Made by a program: the position numbers and the translations under genes. From Stieleria marina (GTDB lineage Bacteria > Planctomycetota > Planctomycetia > Pirellulales > Pirellulaceae): a stretch of DNA of 64,000 nt. The stretch spans positions 3,100,001 to 3,164,000 of the forward strand of contig CP036526.1 of assembly GCA_007741555.1 (NCBI GenBank), written 5' to 3'. Below are positions 29,174 to 39,086 of this stretch, one piece after another. A model generated the notes under the pieces. That model worked only from the letters and a program-made list of their open reading frames with translations, did not search any database and had not been told where the DNA came from. The stretch's first letter is position 1. The number at the start of each line of letters is the position of its first letter.

Positions 29174-30100
29174 CTATGACCGAAACGGAGTGTTCTGACC
29201 TTCAAAGGCCAACAGGCGGAGGTGTAATTCGTTGGCTCGTCGTTTTTCGAGTTGCAGCAGAATGTGCCGTTCAACGAACTGTGCCAAGTTGTCGAGAGCC
29301 TGTAGTTGAGGTTCTTTGGGCGTACGTTCGTCGAAGTCGGTCACGCCGACGGTACCGATGACAATCCCTGACGGACCGCGGAACGGAGCACCAGCGTAAA
29401 AATGCCGTTCGATTCCGGTTTTAAGAAACGGCAGTGCCAGCAGTTTTTGATCGGCAAACATTTCGCCAATCCAAAACGGCGCGTGGCCTTCGACAACCAA
29501 CGAGCACGGTGTCGATCGTCGCGCCCATTCGCGCTGCGGCAAGTTGTGCGCGCCTTTGTAAAAAATGTCGTCATCACCAGCGATCGACACAAACCCACAG
29601 TCAGCCGAAAAAAGAGTGGCTGCGATCTGAGCCACTTGATCCATCGCTTCGTCGGGCATTGAGTTGCGAAGCCCCAGGGCGTCCAGTTCTGCGATGCGAG
29701 CTTCGACCAGAGCGTCTTCGTTGCCGTATTCTTCGACGTCAATCGTACCTCGCGTTTCGTACTGCACCCACGAATCGCGAATTGCCTCGTCTTGCGGACT
29801 GACTTCTTCCACCATGAAGTCGATGTCTCCGATCGTCAGCGTATCCGAAGCGGCCAGGCAGACTGGCGTGCTGATGCGTTCGCCGTTGACAAAGGCGCCG
29901 TTGGCGCTGCCGCAGTCTTCCACAATCACGGCGTCTTCGTCTTGGCTCAATCGGACAACCAAGTGCTTGCGACTGACTTGCTGGTGATTGATGACGATGT
30001 CGTTGCTGGTTGCTCGGCCAACTGACATCAAAGGTTTTGCGAGGTAGTGAATAGTACCTACTTCGCGCTCGTTGAGCTGAACTAATCGGAGAGGATTCAT
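29174..30100 (-). CDS. FHA-GAF domain signalling protein
   Basis: The product is 308 residues. An FHA phosphothreonine-binding domain occupies about 10-100: LMSVGRATSNDIVINHQQVSRKHLVV, then DCGSANGAFVNGERIS carry the conserved Gly-Arg, Ser-Arg-His and Asn-Gly positions. A GAF-like domain follows at about 140-290 (QIAATLFSADCGFVSIAGDD, FYAGAPFRGPSGIVIGTVGV). FHA proteins often sit next to secretion genes and act in Ser/Thr kinase signalling; the secretion genes lie 263 bp upstream on the same strand. No catalytic domain is present, so it is probably an adaptor. Start ATG 30100. Confidence 0.9.
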   Translation of the reverse strand: MNPLRLVQLNEREVGTIHYLAKPLMSVGRATSNDIVINHQQVSRKHLVVRLSQDEDAVIVEDCGSANGAFVNGERISTPVCLAASDTLTIGDIDFMVEEVSPQDEAIRDSWVQYETRGTIDVEEYGNEDALVEARIAELDALGLRNSMPDEAMDQVAQIAATLFSADCGFVSIAGDDDIFYKGAHNLPQREWARRSTPCSLVVEGHAPFWIGEMFADQKLLALPFLKTGIERHFYAGAPFRGPSGIVIGTVGVTDFDERTPKEPQLQALDNLAQFVERHILLQLEKRRANELHLRLLAFEGQNTPFRS

Positions 30101-30215
30101 GTCAATCGATAGCCTCGCAATCGATCGGATTCGTTAAACACATCACGAGAACTTTGGGAACGCTTCAGAAAGGAGTGATGAACTACGAACGATAGTTTAC
30201 TTGCTTTTTCAAACA

Positions 30216-30248
30216 CGTGTATGCCCACTGTTTTTGTGAACATACACG
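30216..30248. repeat. Inverted repeat in the gap between FHA-GAF and gspF-like genes
   Basis: CGTGTATG (30216-30223) and CATACACG (30241-30248) are perfect inverted copies, 17 bp apart, in the 263-bp gap upstream of the FHA-GAF start. They could be an operator or a transcript hairpin. I saw no other structure there. Confidence 0.4.
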
Positions 30249-30363
30249 CATTGGTGAACGAAATTATGAACGTTCGACAGCAGATGTAAACCAAGGCATC
30301 GCAATAATCGCTCGCGATGTTTGGATCATCCGGAGTATCGCGCGGGCTACGCAGATGTGCTAG

Positions 30364-31578
30364 CTACAGGGACGTGCTACTTTTGAGAACGGGAACCAAG
30401 AGGGCAAGTACGACGCCCAGCACCAAGATGGCCATCACGAGCAGCATGATGGGTTCCAGTAACCGCACAAACAGGTCCAAGCGGCGAAACGTACGCTTTT
30501 CCAAGTTGTCGGCGATGTCCGGCAAAACATTTTCCAATGAGTTGCTTTCTTCGCCAACACTGATCATTTCCACGACCGACATAGGAAAGTGTCCCGACGC
30601 TCGTAATGGCGAAGCCAACGAGTCACCGCTGCGAATGTTTTCGCTGGCATCAGCAATTGATTTGCTCAACAAACGATTACCCGCAGCGGTGCGACTGATT
30701 TCAAGCGATTTTAAGATGGGCACACCGTTGCCCAGCAGTGTTCCTAGCACACGGCAAAATCTTGCCACGGCTAGATTCATCAGAATGTCGCCCAGCACAG
30801 GAATCTTTAGCTTCATGCGATCGAACCATTCCATGCCAGCTTCGGTCTGCAGCTGTACTTTTAAAGCAACAAAAGCGGCCGCGATCGCCAGTACCGCGAT
30901 CCATCCGTAGCTGGCGAAGTACTTGCTGAACGTGAGCAACGCTTCGGTCATGGCCGGCATGTCGCCGTTTTGACGAAGTCGGTCGAACATTGAATCGAAC
31001 TTCGGCACAAAGAAGACCAACAGCGCGACCAACACCACGGAACCAACCGAGAACAAAAAGATCGGGTAGGCCATCGCACTGACAGTTCGGCCTTTCAAAT
31101 CTTCCTGGAGTTCGGTGAAATCGCCTACTCGATCCAATGCGTCTTCAAGAAATCCGCCTTCGGATCCAGCGCGAACCATGTTGGTCGCCATGTCCGAAAA
31201 AACTCGCGGATAGCGTGCCATGGTGTCACCCATTGGCTCGCCGTCTTCGACGCGAGATTTGATGTCGTTGATGATCTCGCCCAAGGCGGGATTGGAGTTC
31301 TGTTCGCCCAGTACGGTCAGGGCGCGAATCATCGGGACACCGTTACGCAGTAGCGATGCTAATTGCGAATAAAAGATGGCCATCGTCTGGCCTTTGACCT
31401 TCTTGCTGCGTCCGACAATGCTAGCCATGCCGCCGGTTTTGGTCGTGTCTTTGACGTCGACGGGAAAAAGCGCCCGATCGGACAACATCGCCGTGACTTC
31501 GCGTTCGTTAGACGCTTCGATCGCACCGGAGACTTGTTTGCCCGACATGTCGCGGGCGGTGTAAGCATAGGTTGGCAT
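30364..31578 (-). CDS. Type II secretion / type IV pilus inner-membrane platform protein (GspF/PilC-like)
   Basis: The product is 404 residues, the usual GspF length. Two T2SSF domains are visible at about 70-195 and 270-395; the first has FYSQLASLLRNGVPMIRALTVL, the second RFCRVLGTLLGNGVPILKSLEIS. Membrane segments lie at about 170-190 (FLFSVGSVVLVALLVFFVP), 225-245 and 375-400 (LLVMAILVLGVVLALLVPVL). The N-terminus YAYTARDMSGKQVSGAIEAS is typical. It would link the ATPase to the pilus-assembly complex. It starts 3 bp after the gspE-like stop, in the same operon. Confidence 0.93.
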   Translation of the reverse strand: MPTYAYTARDMSGKQVSGAIEASNEREVTAMLSDRALFPVDVKDTTKTGGMASIVGRSKKVKGQTMAIFYSQLASLLRNGVPMIRALTVLGEQNSNPALGEIINDIKSRVEDGEPMGDTMARYPRVFSDMATNMVRAGSEGGFLEDALDRVGDFTELQEDLKGRTVSAMAYPIFLFSVGSVVLVALLVFFVPKFDSMFDRLRQNGDMPAMTEALLTFSKYFASYGWIAVLAIAAAFVALKVQLQTEAGMEWFDRMKLKIPVLGDILMNLAVARFCRVLGTLLGNGVPILKSLEISRTAAGNRLLSKSIADASENIRSGDSLASPLRASGHFPMSVVEMISVGEESNSLENVLPDIADNLEKRTFRRLDLFVRLLEPIMLLVMAILVLGVVLALLVPVLKSSTSL

Positions 31579-31581
31579 CGT

Positions 31582-33279
31582 TTAGAGAGCCTCGCCCTTG
31601 GTGACTCGCAGGACTTCGTCGATACTGGTGTCGCCCGTGATCACTTTGTCCCAAGCGTCCATTCGCAACGTCCGCATCCCGTTTTCGACGGCCGCTTTGC
31701 GAATGTCCCAGCTACTGGCGCGGACTTGAGCCATTTCGCGAATCGTGTCGTTAGCGACCAACAATTCGTAAATACCCATTCGCCCACTGTAGCCCACTTG
31801 TCGACATTCACGACAGCCGACGGCACGGTACAGTTGCGCGTCGCCAGCGAGGTCCCAGGGAAAGTCTTTGGGAGTATCCGTTTTGGCGGGCGTATATGGT
31901 TCACGACAATGTTTGCAGAGTCGCCGAAGCAAGCGTTGGGCCATGACGGCTTCGACAGTACCGGCGACCAAAAACGGTTCGACGCCCATATCGCCCATCC
32001 GCGTAAATGCGCCGGCAGCATCGTTGGTGTGCAGCGTACTGAAAACAAGGTGACCTGTGAGCGACGCTTGAATCGCATTTTCGGCGGTCTCCAAATCACG
32101 AATTTCACCGACCAGGACGATGTCCGGGTCATGACGCAGGATGCTTCGCAGTGACGCGGCAAAGGTCATCCCGATCTTGCTGTGAATTTGAATTTGATTG
32201 ATGCCGTCAAGCTGATACTCAACCGGGTCTTCGCAGGTGATGATCTTGGTCTCAGGCGACCGAATCTGCAGCAGGCTGCTGTAGAGCGTCGTCGTTTTAC
32301 CGGAACCTGTCGGGCCGGTGACCAGAATGATGCCGTGCGGTAGGCCAATGATTTCGCTGAAGCGTTCGAAGATGGGCTTGGACATTCCAAGGCCCGCCAA
32401 GTTGAACACCATCGATGATTTGTCCAACACACGCATGACCAAACCTTCGCCGTGGATCATGGGGATCACACTGACACGAACATCCACATCGCGTCCACGA
32501 ACTCGCAGTTTGATTCGCCCGTCCTGGGGTAACCGTTTCTCCGCGATGTTCATGTGAGCCATGATTTTCAAGCGGCTGATGATCGCGGCTTGAAAGCGAT
32601 TGATTTCTGGCGGGACCGGTTGCGGGTGCAAAATACCGTCGATGCGATAGCGAATGACCAAGCCATCGGATTGCGATTCGATGTGAATGTCACTGGTCCG
32701 CGTATTGACCGCTTCGAGCAAAATTTCGTTGACCAGTCGGACAACGCTGGCCTCTTGGACCATTTCGCCAATTTCGCTGTTGTCGATTTCTAAATCGTCC
32801 AGCAGCTCAAGTTCGTTTTCCTCTTCTTCCTTGGCAGCCAACAGGCCTTCGACTGTCTCGCTACCGACGCCCAAATGCTGCTTCATCAAGCGAGCAATTT
32901 CGGAACGTTCGGCGACCACGGGGACGATGTTCTTGCCCGTCGCCGCGCTCGCTTCGTCCAGCGGGTACAGATCCAACGGGTCGGCCGTCGCAACCACGAT
33001 CGAACCGTCTTGCAATCGAATCGGAAACAGCGATTGCCGATAGATTAGCTTTTGCGGAAAGCCTTTGAGTGCATCAAGTTCGACTTCGATGGTCCGCAGG
33101 TCGACGTATTCCAGGCCCACTTCTTCTGCCAACGCAGCCAAAGCATCGGCCTCTTGGACATATCCCAATTCGACGGCCGACTGAATTACGTTGACAGAAT
33201 CATTGTTGCGGCTGGCTTCAAGTTGTTCGTCCGTCAAAAGTCCACGGCGTCTTAAGATGTCGCCAGCGTGCATGATCAT
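31582..33279 (-). CDS. Type II secretion / type IV pilus assembly ATPase (GspE/PilB-like)
   Basis: The product is 565 residues from ATG 33279 (33273 is equally possible); the open frame extends upstream but lacks a sensible start context. The N-terminal T2SSE_N domain (about 1-140) is followed by a secretion ATPase with Walker A GPTGSGKTTTLYSS, an Asp box (EDPVEYQL), Walker B region DIVLVGEIRDLETAENA and His box GHLVFSTLHTNDA. Two CxxC pairs (CKHC, CREC) near residues 460-495 form the zinc motif of GspE/PilB. It powers pseudopilin assembly with the GspF-like protein downstream. The gap to the upstream secretin-N gene is 219 bp. Confidence 0.94.
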   Translation of the reverse strand: MIMHAGDILRRRGLLTDEQLEASRNNDSVNVIQSAVELGYVQEADALAALAEEVGLEYVDLRTIEVELDALKGFPQKLIYRQSLFPIRLQDGSIVVATADPLDLYPLDEASAATGKNIVPVVAERSEIARLMKQHLGVGSETVEGLLAAKEEEENELELLDDLEIDNSEIGEMVQEASVVRLVNEILLEAVNTRTSDIHIESQSDGLVIRYRIDGILHPQPVPPEINRFQAAIISRLKIMAHMNIAEKRLPQDGRIKLRVRGRDVDVRVSVIPMIHGEGLVMRVLDKSSMVFNLAGLGMSKPIFERFSEIIGLPHGIILVTGPTGSGKTTTLYSSLLQIRSPETKIITCEDPVEYQLDGINQIQIHSKIGMTFAASLRSILRHDPDIVLVGEIRDLETAENAIQASLTGHLVFSTLHTNDAAGAFTRMGDMGVEPFLVAGTVEAVMAQRLLRRLCKHCREPYTPAKTDTPKDFPWDLAGDAQLYRAVGCRECRQVGYSGRMGIYELLVANDTIREMAQVRASSWDIRKAAVENGMRTLRMDAWDKVITGDTSIDEVLRVTKGEAL

Positions 33280-33498
33280 GTTTGCTTTTCTAGTTGCGTT
33301 GGTAGGGCCGTGATTGCATCGGGCATTTCGTGGGTCGAGCCCGGCAATGGTCGGACGATGCTGTTGATTGGCAACACTGTGAACTGACGTCGCAGTTGCT
33401 GAGCATCGAATTTGGTTTTGGACTGTCGACTCCATTATCCATGGGCGTCGTGCCGCCATTGTACTCCGTGTTTGCTGTACGGGTTTGAGAGTAGGCGT

Positions 33499-36459
33499 TT
33501 ATCGCCCGCCGCCTCCGCGTCCACCACCTCCGCCAGGTGCTCCACCGCCTCCGCCTCCGCCTCCGCGTCCACCAGTAGCTCCGCCGCGTCCGCCACCAAA
33601 TGCTCCTCGAGTGCCCCCGCCCCCGCCCCCGCCACCGCGAGTGCCTCCGCCGCCGCCCATTCGAGCACGCATTGCTTCGATGAATCGAGTTCTTGCTTCG
33701 TCGGTCGGCTGCGCAGCTGTGCTGCCTGCCGCAGTTGTCGTGCCGCCGGATTTGCCAGCGTCACCGGATTTGGAGACTGATTGTCCCAGGGTGGCTTCCA
33801 GGGCTTTGACCAAAGCGTCCGCGTTAACATTTCCGGGGACAGCGATTGCGACCACTTCTTCTTTCTGGGCCTGACCGCCTTCGTCGAGTGCTTCGACCAA
33901 GAAGCGGACTTCTTCAAAGTCCTGCGGGGTGGCTGTCACGATCAACGAATTGCTTTTTGCATCCACGGCGATTGTGATTTTGGAGGGTTCGCTAGTCGCA
34001 CCGGATTGTCCGCCGCCACGTCCTCCGCGACCGCCGCCGCCACGTAAGGCTGCGATGAAATCTTGCGGTGATGGCTGTCCGCCGCCTCCGCCACGGCCGC
34101 CACCACCGCCGGACTGTTCAGCACCGGCCATGCGGTCCGCGAAGACTTCTTTGACGGTTTTGGCAACGTCTTCGGCACTTTGGTAAACAACCGGAATCAG
34201 CATCGGTTTTGATACCAGTTCGATGTCCTCGGGGCTTTCCATGCGGTCCACTTTCTCCAAGATCTGTTCGATCATGGCCAAGTCGATCGGGTTGGCTTGG
34301 ACAAACAATGCGTTCAGCCGTGGGTCCGCGGTAATGGTCACCGAACCGGTCGACGTCAAAATGTTCTTGGATCCGCCAGCGTCACCACCGCCGCCACCCG
34401 CTGCCATGCCCATCAGGCCACCGAGCATTCCGCCGGCGCCTCCCATCAACGAATCGCCCATCGACGACATCGTTGACTCGGCACCGCCCAAGATCGCGGC
34501 AACCAATTCTGCGGTCACGTCGGCCTTGGTGTATTTCAGCCAAAAGATGGTCGGCAAGTCAGACGTTGCTGCAGTCGGAGGCGCGAAGCGTTCGAGTAAC
34601 TGCTCAAACGCATCAAGAGCCTCGGTGTCTTCCGAAGCGATTACGATGCCTGCGGGCGTCATCTGAACGATGATGTCGTCCTTTGCACCCGGAATAACGA
34701 CTCGCTGTGTTGAAGCATTTGTCTGAGTACTGGTCGCGGGAGCGTCGTTTTCGCCGACAAGATGATAGTCGTAGGTATTGGCCCGACGTGCGTCCAACGC
34801 TTCTTCATTTGCTCGAGCCGCTTTCTCGCGGTCCACATCACGAAACAGTTTTCGTTCTTTGATGCCGTTGCGACTTTCGGTTCGGCTCCCATTGGAGGGC
34901 GAAAAGGTGCGAATTTGGTTTTGGCGTCCCGTGATCGGCCACAGCGACTGAACTTGGTTGACCGCATCCATTGCCGAAGAACCGGTGTACGGCAACACGC
35001 GAACTTTGCCATTGAGTTGCCCCAGTTCGTCTTGTCCCTCGAGGCCTTCGATCAGCTTTTCCACGGCCGCTATTTCGTCCGTTGTGCCGCGAATCCATAG
35101 CTTGCCGGTCACCGGGTCGCCGTCGACGGTAGGGCCGTCGCCGCCTTCTTCGGTGATGCCAAAATACTTGTTGATCGACGCGAGTGCTTGAGCGGGATCA
35201 AGTCGACGTAGCGTCAGCACTTTGAAATCTTCGCCGTTGCCTTCCATCTGCGCGACGATGCGAGTGATTTCTTTTTGTGTATCGGGGCGTGCCAAAGCGA
35301 TAATCGATTTTGTTGATGGTTCGATTGCCACGCGGGCTTCGGGCGTTCCTTGGAGCAACGTCTGGAGCACGTCGAACACGGCCGTGATATCGGCGGTCTT
35401 GATCGGGTGAGTCTGCAAGATCGGTTTTTGGATCTCGGTTCCTTCATCGTTCGCCGCGATCGCCAATGCCTTATCAGCTTTTTCGATAATGCCTTTCAGA
35501 ATCGTGACCTTGGCGGGCAGTCCCGTTGCGAAGACGCGATCGCCGTACACGTTGACGGAAATCTTGATGTCGTCACTGACGTTGACGCCGGGTTCCAGGT
35601 TCAGCAAAGGACGAGCGAGTTCGAGTAATTCGTCCGCACCACGATGCTGCAGTGCGATTTCGATGACTTCGTCAGCCGATGCTTCGACCATCTCTCGGAT
35701 CGCGATCAAGCGGGAAGCGGTTTCGGTCACTTTGGCTTGCCGGGCACTGTCCAACACGATGACGCGACCCGACGGGCCGATCAACTGCGGCAATTGTTCT
35801 TTGGCTTGTTCAGGTGTCATGCTTCCGAGCGAAAACAGGCAGCTGACGATTTCGCTGCGACCGCGATTGTCCAGTTCTTTCAACGAAACCAACTCAGCGA
35901 TCTCGCTGATGTATTTCGATGCGTTGTCGGCTTCCAAATCCACGACGAACAACAGGCGGCCTTTCCGCACCAATGCATAGCCACGATCCAGCAGCAGTTG
36001 GTTCATCAGATCCAAGCCTTCGGAAACCGAATAGGTTCGAGTTGGATCGCTGAAGTTCACACTGCCTGCGGGAGCTTGATCGATCTGAAGTGCCAAGTCG
36101 GCTTCTTCGGCGATGTAGCTCAGCACATCATTCCAGCTGGCCCCAGAAAAATTGAAACGCAGTTCCGGGGCAGCCTTTCGCGAATCGGCCAAAGGAACGT
36201 CCATCTGGGCGTTCAAGATTCGCGCGGCTTCGGCAGGAGTCACGTCCGCTGGATTGGGGAGCGGCTTGGATTGGCCTGTGACGTCGGCAACCTTTTCTGT
36301 CGCCGTTTGGGTGCCGGCTTCTTGAGCAGAGGGTTTTTCGGCTGCAGCGTTTTCGACCCCAGCAGCTTGCTGTGCAAACACGTCGTGCGAATGAAGGCTG
36401 GCGACCGAACAGGATCCGATCAGGCAAGCGAGTGTGAAGAGTCGTTTTTTATGATTCAT
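33499..36459 (-). CDS. Secretin-N repeat protein without a recognisable secretin pore domain
   Basis: The product is 986 residues from ATG 36459 (MNHKKRLFTLACLIGSCSVA, a signal peptide ending near FAQ). It belongs beside GspD: an STN-like entry (LRFNFSGASWNDVLSYIAEE) leads to six or seven secretin-N/NolW-like beta-alpha units, e.g. IEIALQHRGADELLELARPL, HPIKTADITAVFDVLQTLLQ and LTLRRLDPAQALASINKYFG. The C-terminal beta-barrel block of true secretins, with its VPLLGDIP-type signature, is not visible. Instead the chain has Gly-rich inserts and ends in a long Gly/Arg tail. A modified or partner-dependent channel, or a periplasmic scaffold, is plausible. It is upstream of the gspE-like gene on the same strand. 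Confidence 0.88.
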   Translation of the reverse strand: MNHKKRLFTLACLIGSCSVASLHSHDVFAQQAAGVENAAAEKPSAQEAGTQTATEKVADVTGQSKPLPNPADVTPAEAARILNAQMDVPLADSRKAAPELRFNFSGASWNDVLSYIAEEADLALQIDQAPAGSVNFSDPTRTYSVSEGLDLMNQLLLDRGYALVRKGRLLFVVDLEADNASKYISEIAELVSLKELDNRGRSEIVSCLFSLGSMTPEQAKEQLPQLIGPSGRVIVLDSARQAKVTETASRLIAIREMVEASADEVIEIALQHRGADELLELARPLLNLEPGVNVSDDIKISVNVYGDRVFATGLPAKVTILKGIIEKADKALAIAANDEGTEIQKPILQTHPIKTADITAVFDVLQTLLQGTPEARVAIEPSTKSIIALARPDTQKEITRIVAQMEGNGEDFKVLTLRRLDPAQALASINKYFGITEEGGDGPTVDGDPVTGKLWIRGTTDEIAAVEKLIEGLEGQDELGQLNGKVRVLPYTGSSAMDAVNQVQSLWPITGRQNQIRTFSPSNGSRTESRNGIKERKLFRDVDREKAARANEEALDARRANTYDYHLVGENDAPATSTQTNASTQRVVIPGAKDDIIVQMTPAGIVIASEDTEALDAFEQLLERFAPPTAATSDLPTIFWLKYTKADVTAELVAAILGGAESTMSSMGDSLMGGAGGMLGGLMGMAAGGGGGDAGGSKNILTSTGSVTITADPRLNALFVQANPIDLAMIEQILEKVDRMESPEDIELVSKPMLIPVVYQSAEDVAKTVKEVFADRMAGAEQSGGGGGRGGGGGQPSPQDFIAALRGGGGRGGRGGGQSGATSEPSKITIAVDAKSNSLIVTATPQDFEEVRFLVEALDEGGQAQKEEVVAIAVPGNVNADALVKALEATLGQSVSKSGDAGKSGGTTTAAGSTAAQPTDEARTRFIEAMRARMGGGGGTRGGGGGGGGTRGAFGGGRGGATGGRGGGGGGGGAPGGGGGRGGGGR

Positions 36460-37022
36460 ATTGCTTGGGAACCACGCCTTCGTGGGAGGCGTCTGTGGTT
36501 GGCTAGTGTGCGGTGAATCGAGAAGAGGACAAGGCAGCAATCGAGCGTATTTGTGCCGTTCCCCCATAGTAGTTTGCCCAGCAAGGCGTGCCGCTAAGAG
36601 TTTGGGACGGTTGGCTCGGTTATTCCCAAGCATACGTTCACACTTCGTTTAACCCCTTCAAAGAGGCGAAGTTCTGCTGCGGAAAGCCGTCCTTTGTGTA
36701 AAAAGCTGGTGATCAGGGATCGATGCGACCGGAAATATCGGCCCAATACCCGCTTGGAATGGTCACAAGGGTAGTCGGGGGCGGCCATCTTGGCCGGGAA
36801 AGTGCCAATAAAGCGGTGCGATTTCACAGCGACGACAGGTTGTCTGCAGAGCAGCGAGCTTGCGTTTTGGCCGGCCTCTGCTGGTTCAAACGCAAGTGTT
36901 CTGCAAATTATCGCCAGTTTTTGAATCTGCAAATCTTGGGAGAATGCGTCCGCGATGTTAGGATTTGCGGCAACGCGGGACACCGCGGCTTCCGCTCATT
37001 CCACTGTGAACTTTTCGTGACC
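36460..37022. other. 563-bp divergent intergenic region
   Basis: This gap separates the divergent secretin-N and map genes. I see no supportable gene: open frames on both strands show no recognisable domain or good start. It contains a perfect 9-bp inverted repeat at 36859-36867 / 36888-36896 (CTTGCGTTT / AAACGCAAG, loop 20) and should hold both promoters. Confidence 0.5.
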
Positions 37023-37820
37023 ATGCTGCAAAAGCAAAAGAAACTGATCCTGACCGAAGCCCAGCAGGACTCGATGCGCCTGGCCGGGAAAGCCAATGCC
37101 GAGTTGCTGGACTACTTGCGACCTCATGTAAAAGCCGGAATCACTACTGGTGAAATTGATGACATGGTCAACCAATGGACGGTCAATCGAGGCCATCGGC
37201 CGGCCACTTTGGGTTATCAGAACTATCCCAAGAGCTGTTGCACCAGTATCGATGAAGTGATCTGTCACGGAATTCCCGATGACTACGTGTTGCAGGACGG
37301 TGACATCGTCAACGTCGACATCACGACGGTCGTTGATGGGTGGCACGGTGACCAAAGCGAAACGTTTTTGATCGGCGATGTCTCGGACGAAAAACGCGCC
37401 GTGACGCAGTGTGCGTTCGACTGCTTGTATATGGCGATCGATGCACTGACTCCCGGCTGCCGCGTCGCACGGATCGGCGAGACGATTGTGCCGGAAGCCA
37501 ATCGCCGCGGATTTTCTGTCGTTCGTGAATACGTTGGGCATGGGTTGGGACGACAGTTTCACTTGGATCCATCGATCCCTCACTTTGCCAATCGCCAAGC
37601 ACGCATCGACCGACTCTACCCCGGCATGTGCTTTACGGTCGAACCGATGATCAACGCGGGTTCGCGATTTACAAAAACCGATAAGAACGATGGTTGGACG
37701 GTCCGGACAAAAGACTCGCGTCCGTCCGCCCAGTTTGAGCATTCGATTTTGATGACCGAATCGGGGCCTGAGATTTTGACGCTCACCACGGATGGCCCGA
37801 GAAAAGGCCACCAGTTTTAA
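37023..37820 (+). CDS. map: Methionine aminopeptidase type I
   Basis: The product is 265 residues from ATG 37023, normal for a type I enzyme; the frame is open upstream but the extension is not family-like. It removes N-terminal Met in the cytosol using two metal ions. Ligands are visible: the Asp of VNVDIT, the Asp of GWHGDQSETF, the His of EYVGHGLGR, Glu of CFTVEPMI and Glu of AQFEHSILM. SCCTSIDEVICHGIPDD holds the substrate-pocket His. It stands alone, divergent from the secretion cluster. Confidence 0.93.
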   Translation: MLQKQKKLILTEAQQDSMRLAGKANAELLDYLRPHVKAGITTGEIDDMVNQWTVNRGHRPATLGYQNYPKSCCTSIDEVICHGIPDDYVLQDGDIVNVDITTVVDGWHGDQSETFLIGDVSDEKRAVTQCAFDCLYMAIDALTPGCRVARIGETIVPEANRRGFSVVREYVGHGLGRQFHLDPSIPHFANRQARIDRLYPGMCFTVEPMINAGSRFTKTDKNDGWTVRTKDSRPSAQFEHSILMTESGPEILTLTTDGPRKGHQF

Positions 37821-37960
37821 GCCTGCCATCTGCCGCAAATCGCGATCGGAACCGCTATCGCGTGCGCACGTTTGGTCAAGCTGCGATCTGTATCACCAGC
37901 CAGGTTGCGCCAGTGGCGTCGCGCCGGCTGAGTTACTTTTACCAAGCTACATTGGCACCT

Positions 37961-38878
37961 TTACTTTGGCAGGTAATTCCTGAGAAACGTGTGGCTTTGA
38001 ACAAGCGAACGTTTCACGCTTTGTGGCGATCCTTCGTAAGCTCGGTCTTCGACTTCGACGCAGACCGGTCCGGCGTATCCTGTATCAGTTAGCGTCGAAA
38101 AGAATTTGCCCCAATCGACGTCGCCCATTCCAGGCAACTTCGGCGTGTGATACTCGTTTGGGTTCGCCAAGATCCCAACGCGATTCAACAGGTGCTGGTC
38201 GACGCGCACATCCTTGGCATGGACGTGAACCAATCGGTCTTTGAACTCGCGCAGTGGCGCCAGGTAATCCATCTGCTGAAAGATCATGTGCGACGGATCG
38301 TAGTTCAAGCCAAAGCACTGGCTGGGAATGTCGTCAAACATTCGTTGCCAAATGGCCGGGCTATGAGCCAAGTTCTTTCCACCGGGCCATTCATCATTGG
38401 TGAAAAACATGGGGCAATTTTCGATTCCCACCCGCACGTCAGAAGCTTCGGCATGATCGATGATGGGTTTCCAAGTTTCCAAAAATCGCGGCCAGTTATC
38501 GTCCACGTTCTTGGTCCAGTCGCGTCCGACGAACGTGGTCATGCGTCCGACGTTCAGCTGAGCAGCAGCCGTAATTACATTGCGAATCTGTTCCACGGCC
38601 TGCGTCGATTCTGCTTCATCGGGCGACAGAGCATTGGGGTAATAACCGAGCGCACTGATCGAAACGCCATACTTGGCTGACAATTCGCCAATCGAATCCA
38701 CCGTGCGCTCGTCCAGCGTCGACGTGTTGATGTGAGTGATCCCCGCGTAACGGCGAGACGATTTGCCGGGCGGCCAACACATTACTTCGACACAGTCGTA
38801 GCCAATGTCCGCTGCGATCGCAAAGACTTCTTCAAGCGTTTGCTCAGGCAAAATTGCGGTGACAAATCCAAGTTGCAT
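37961..38878 (-). CDS. Sugar phosphate isomerase/epimerase (AP endonuclease family 2 fold)
   Basis: The product is 305 residues, a xylose-isomerase-like TIM barrel. Metal-binding features are [13 protein letters not shown] (Glu), [14 protein letters not shown] (Asp and His), [13 protein letters not shown] (His) and [14 protein letters not shown] (Glu near the C-terminus). Such proteins isomerise or dehydrate sugar derivatives, often in inositol or glycan catabolism; the substrate cannot be named. There is no signal peptide. The start is ATG 38878, and no neighbour on its strand is closer than 200 bp. Confidence 0.88.
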   Translation of the reverse strand: MQLGFVTAILPEQTLEEVFAIAADIGYDCVEVMCWPPGKSSRRYAGITHINTSTLDERTVDSIGELSAKYGVSISALGYYPNALSPDEAESTQAVEQIRNVITAAAQLNVGRMTTFVGRDWTKNVDDNWPRFLETWKPIIDHAEASDVRVGIENCPMFFTNDEWPGGKNLAHSPAIWQRMFDDIPSQCFGLNYDPSHMIFQQMDYLAPLREFKDRLVHVHAKDVRVDQHLLNRVGILANPNEYHTPKLPGMGDVDWGKFFSTLTDTGYAGPVCVEVEDRAYEGSPQSVKRSLVQSHTFLRNYLPK

Positions 38879-39086
38879 GGTTAGGGATTCCTGTTGAACG
38901 GACGTAATTCTTGACTGGTTCGTTACACGCTAGTGCTGCGAGCAGGTGGAAGCGACGAAGTTTAACCAGCATCGTATTCGGTTTGAATAGTCGTCGGGGG
39001 CCGGCTGGGCATTCAAGTGTGCTGCGTGCGAAGTCATCCCGACGCGGAATTGCATGCAGGTATGCGTCGCCGAATTTGTCTCTCGA

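Noticed and set aside
30097-30294. Short minus-strand open frame before the FHA-GAF gene
   Set aside because: It overlaps the FHA-GAF start and contains the inverted repeat; no start context or homology was seen.
33500-33670. Dense GGN repeats that could look like a CRISPR or a repeat array
   Set aside because: They encode the Gly/Arg-rich tail of the secretin-N protein; there are no regular spacers.
36880-36895. GGTTCAAACGC, similar to a tRNA T-loop
   Set aside because: There is no acceptor or anticodon stem around it; it is part of the inverted repeat at 36859-36896.
36594-36983. Minus-strand 129-codon open frame in the gap upstream of map
   Set aside because: No recognisable domain, membrane segment or ribosome site, and its composition looks random; I left the region as intergenic.
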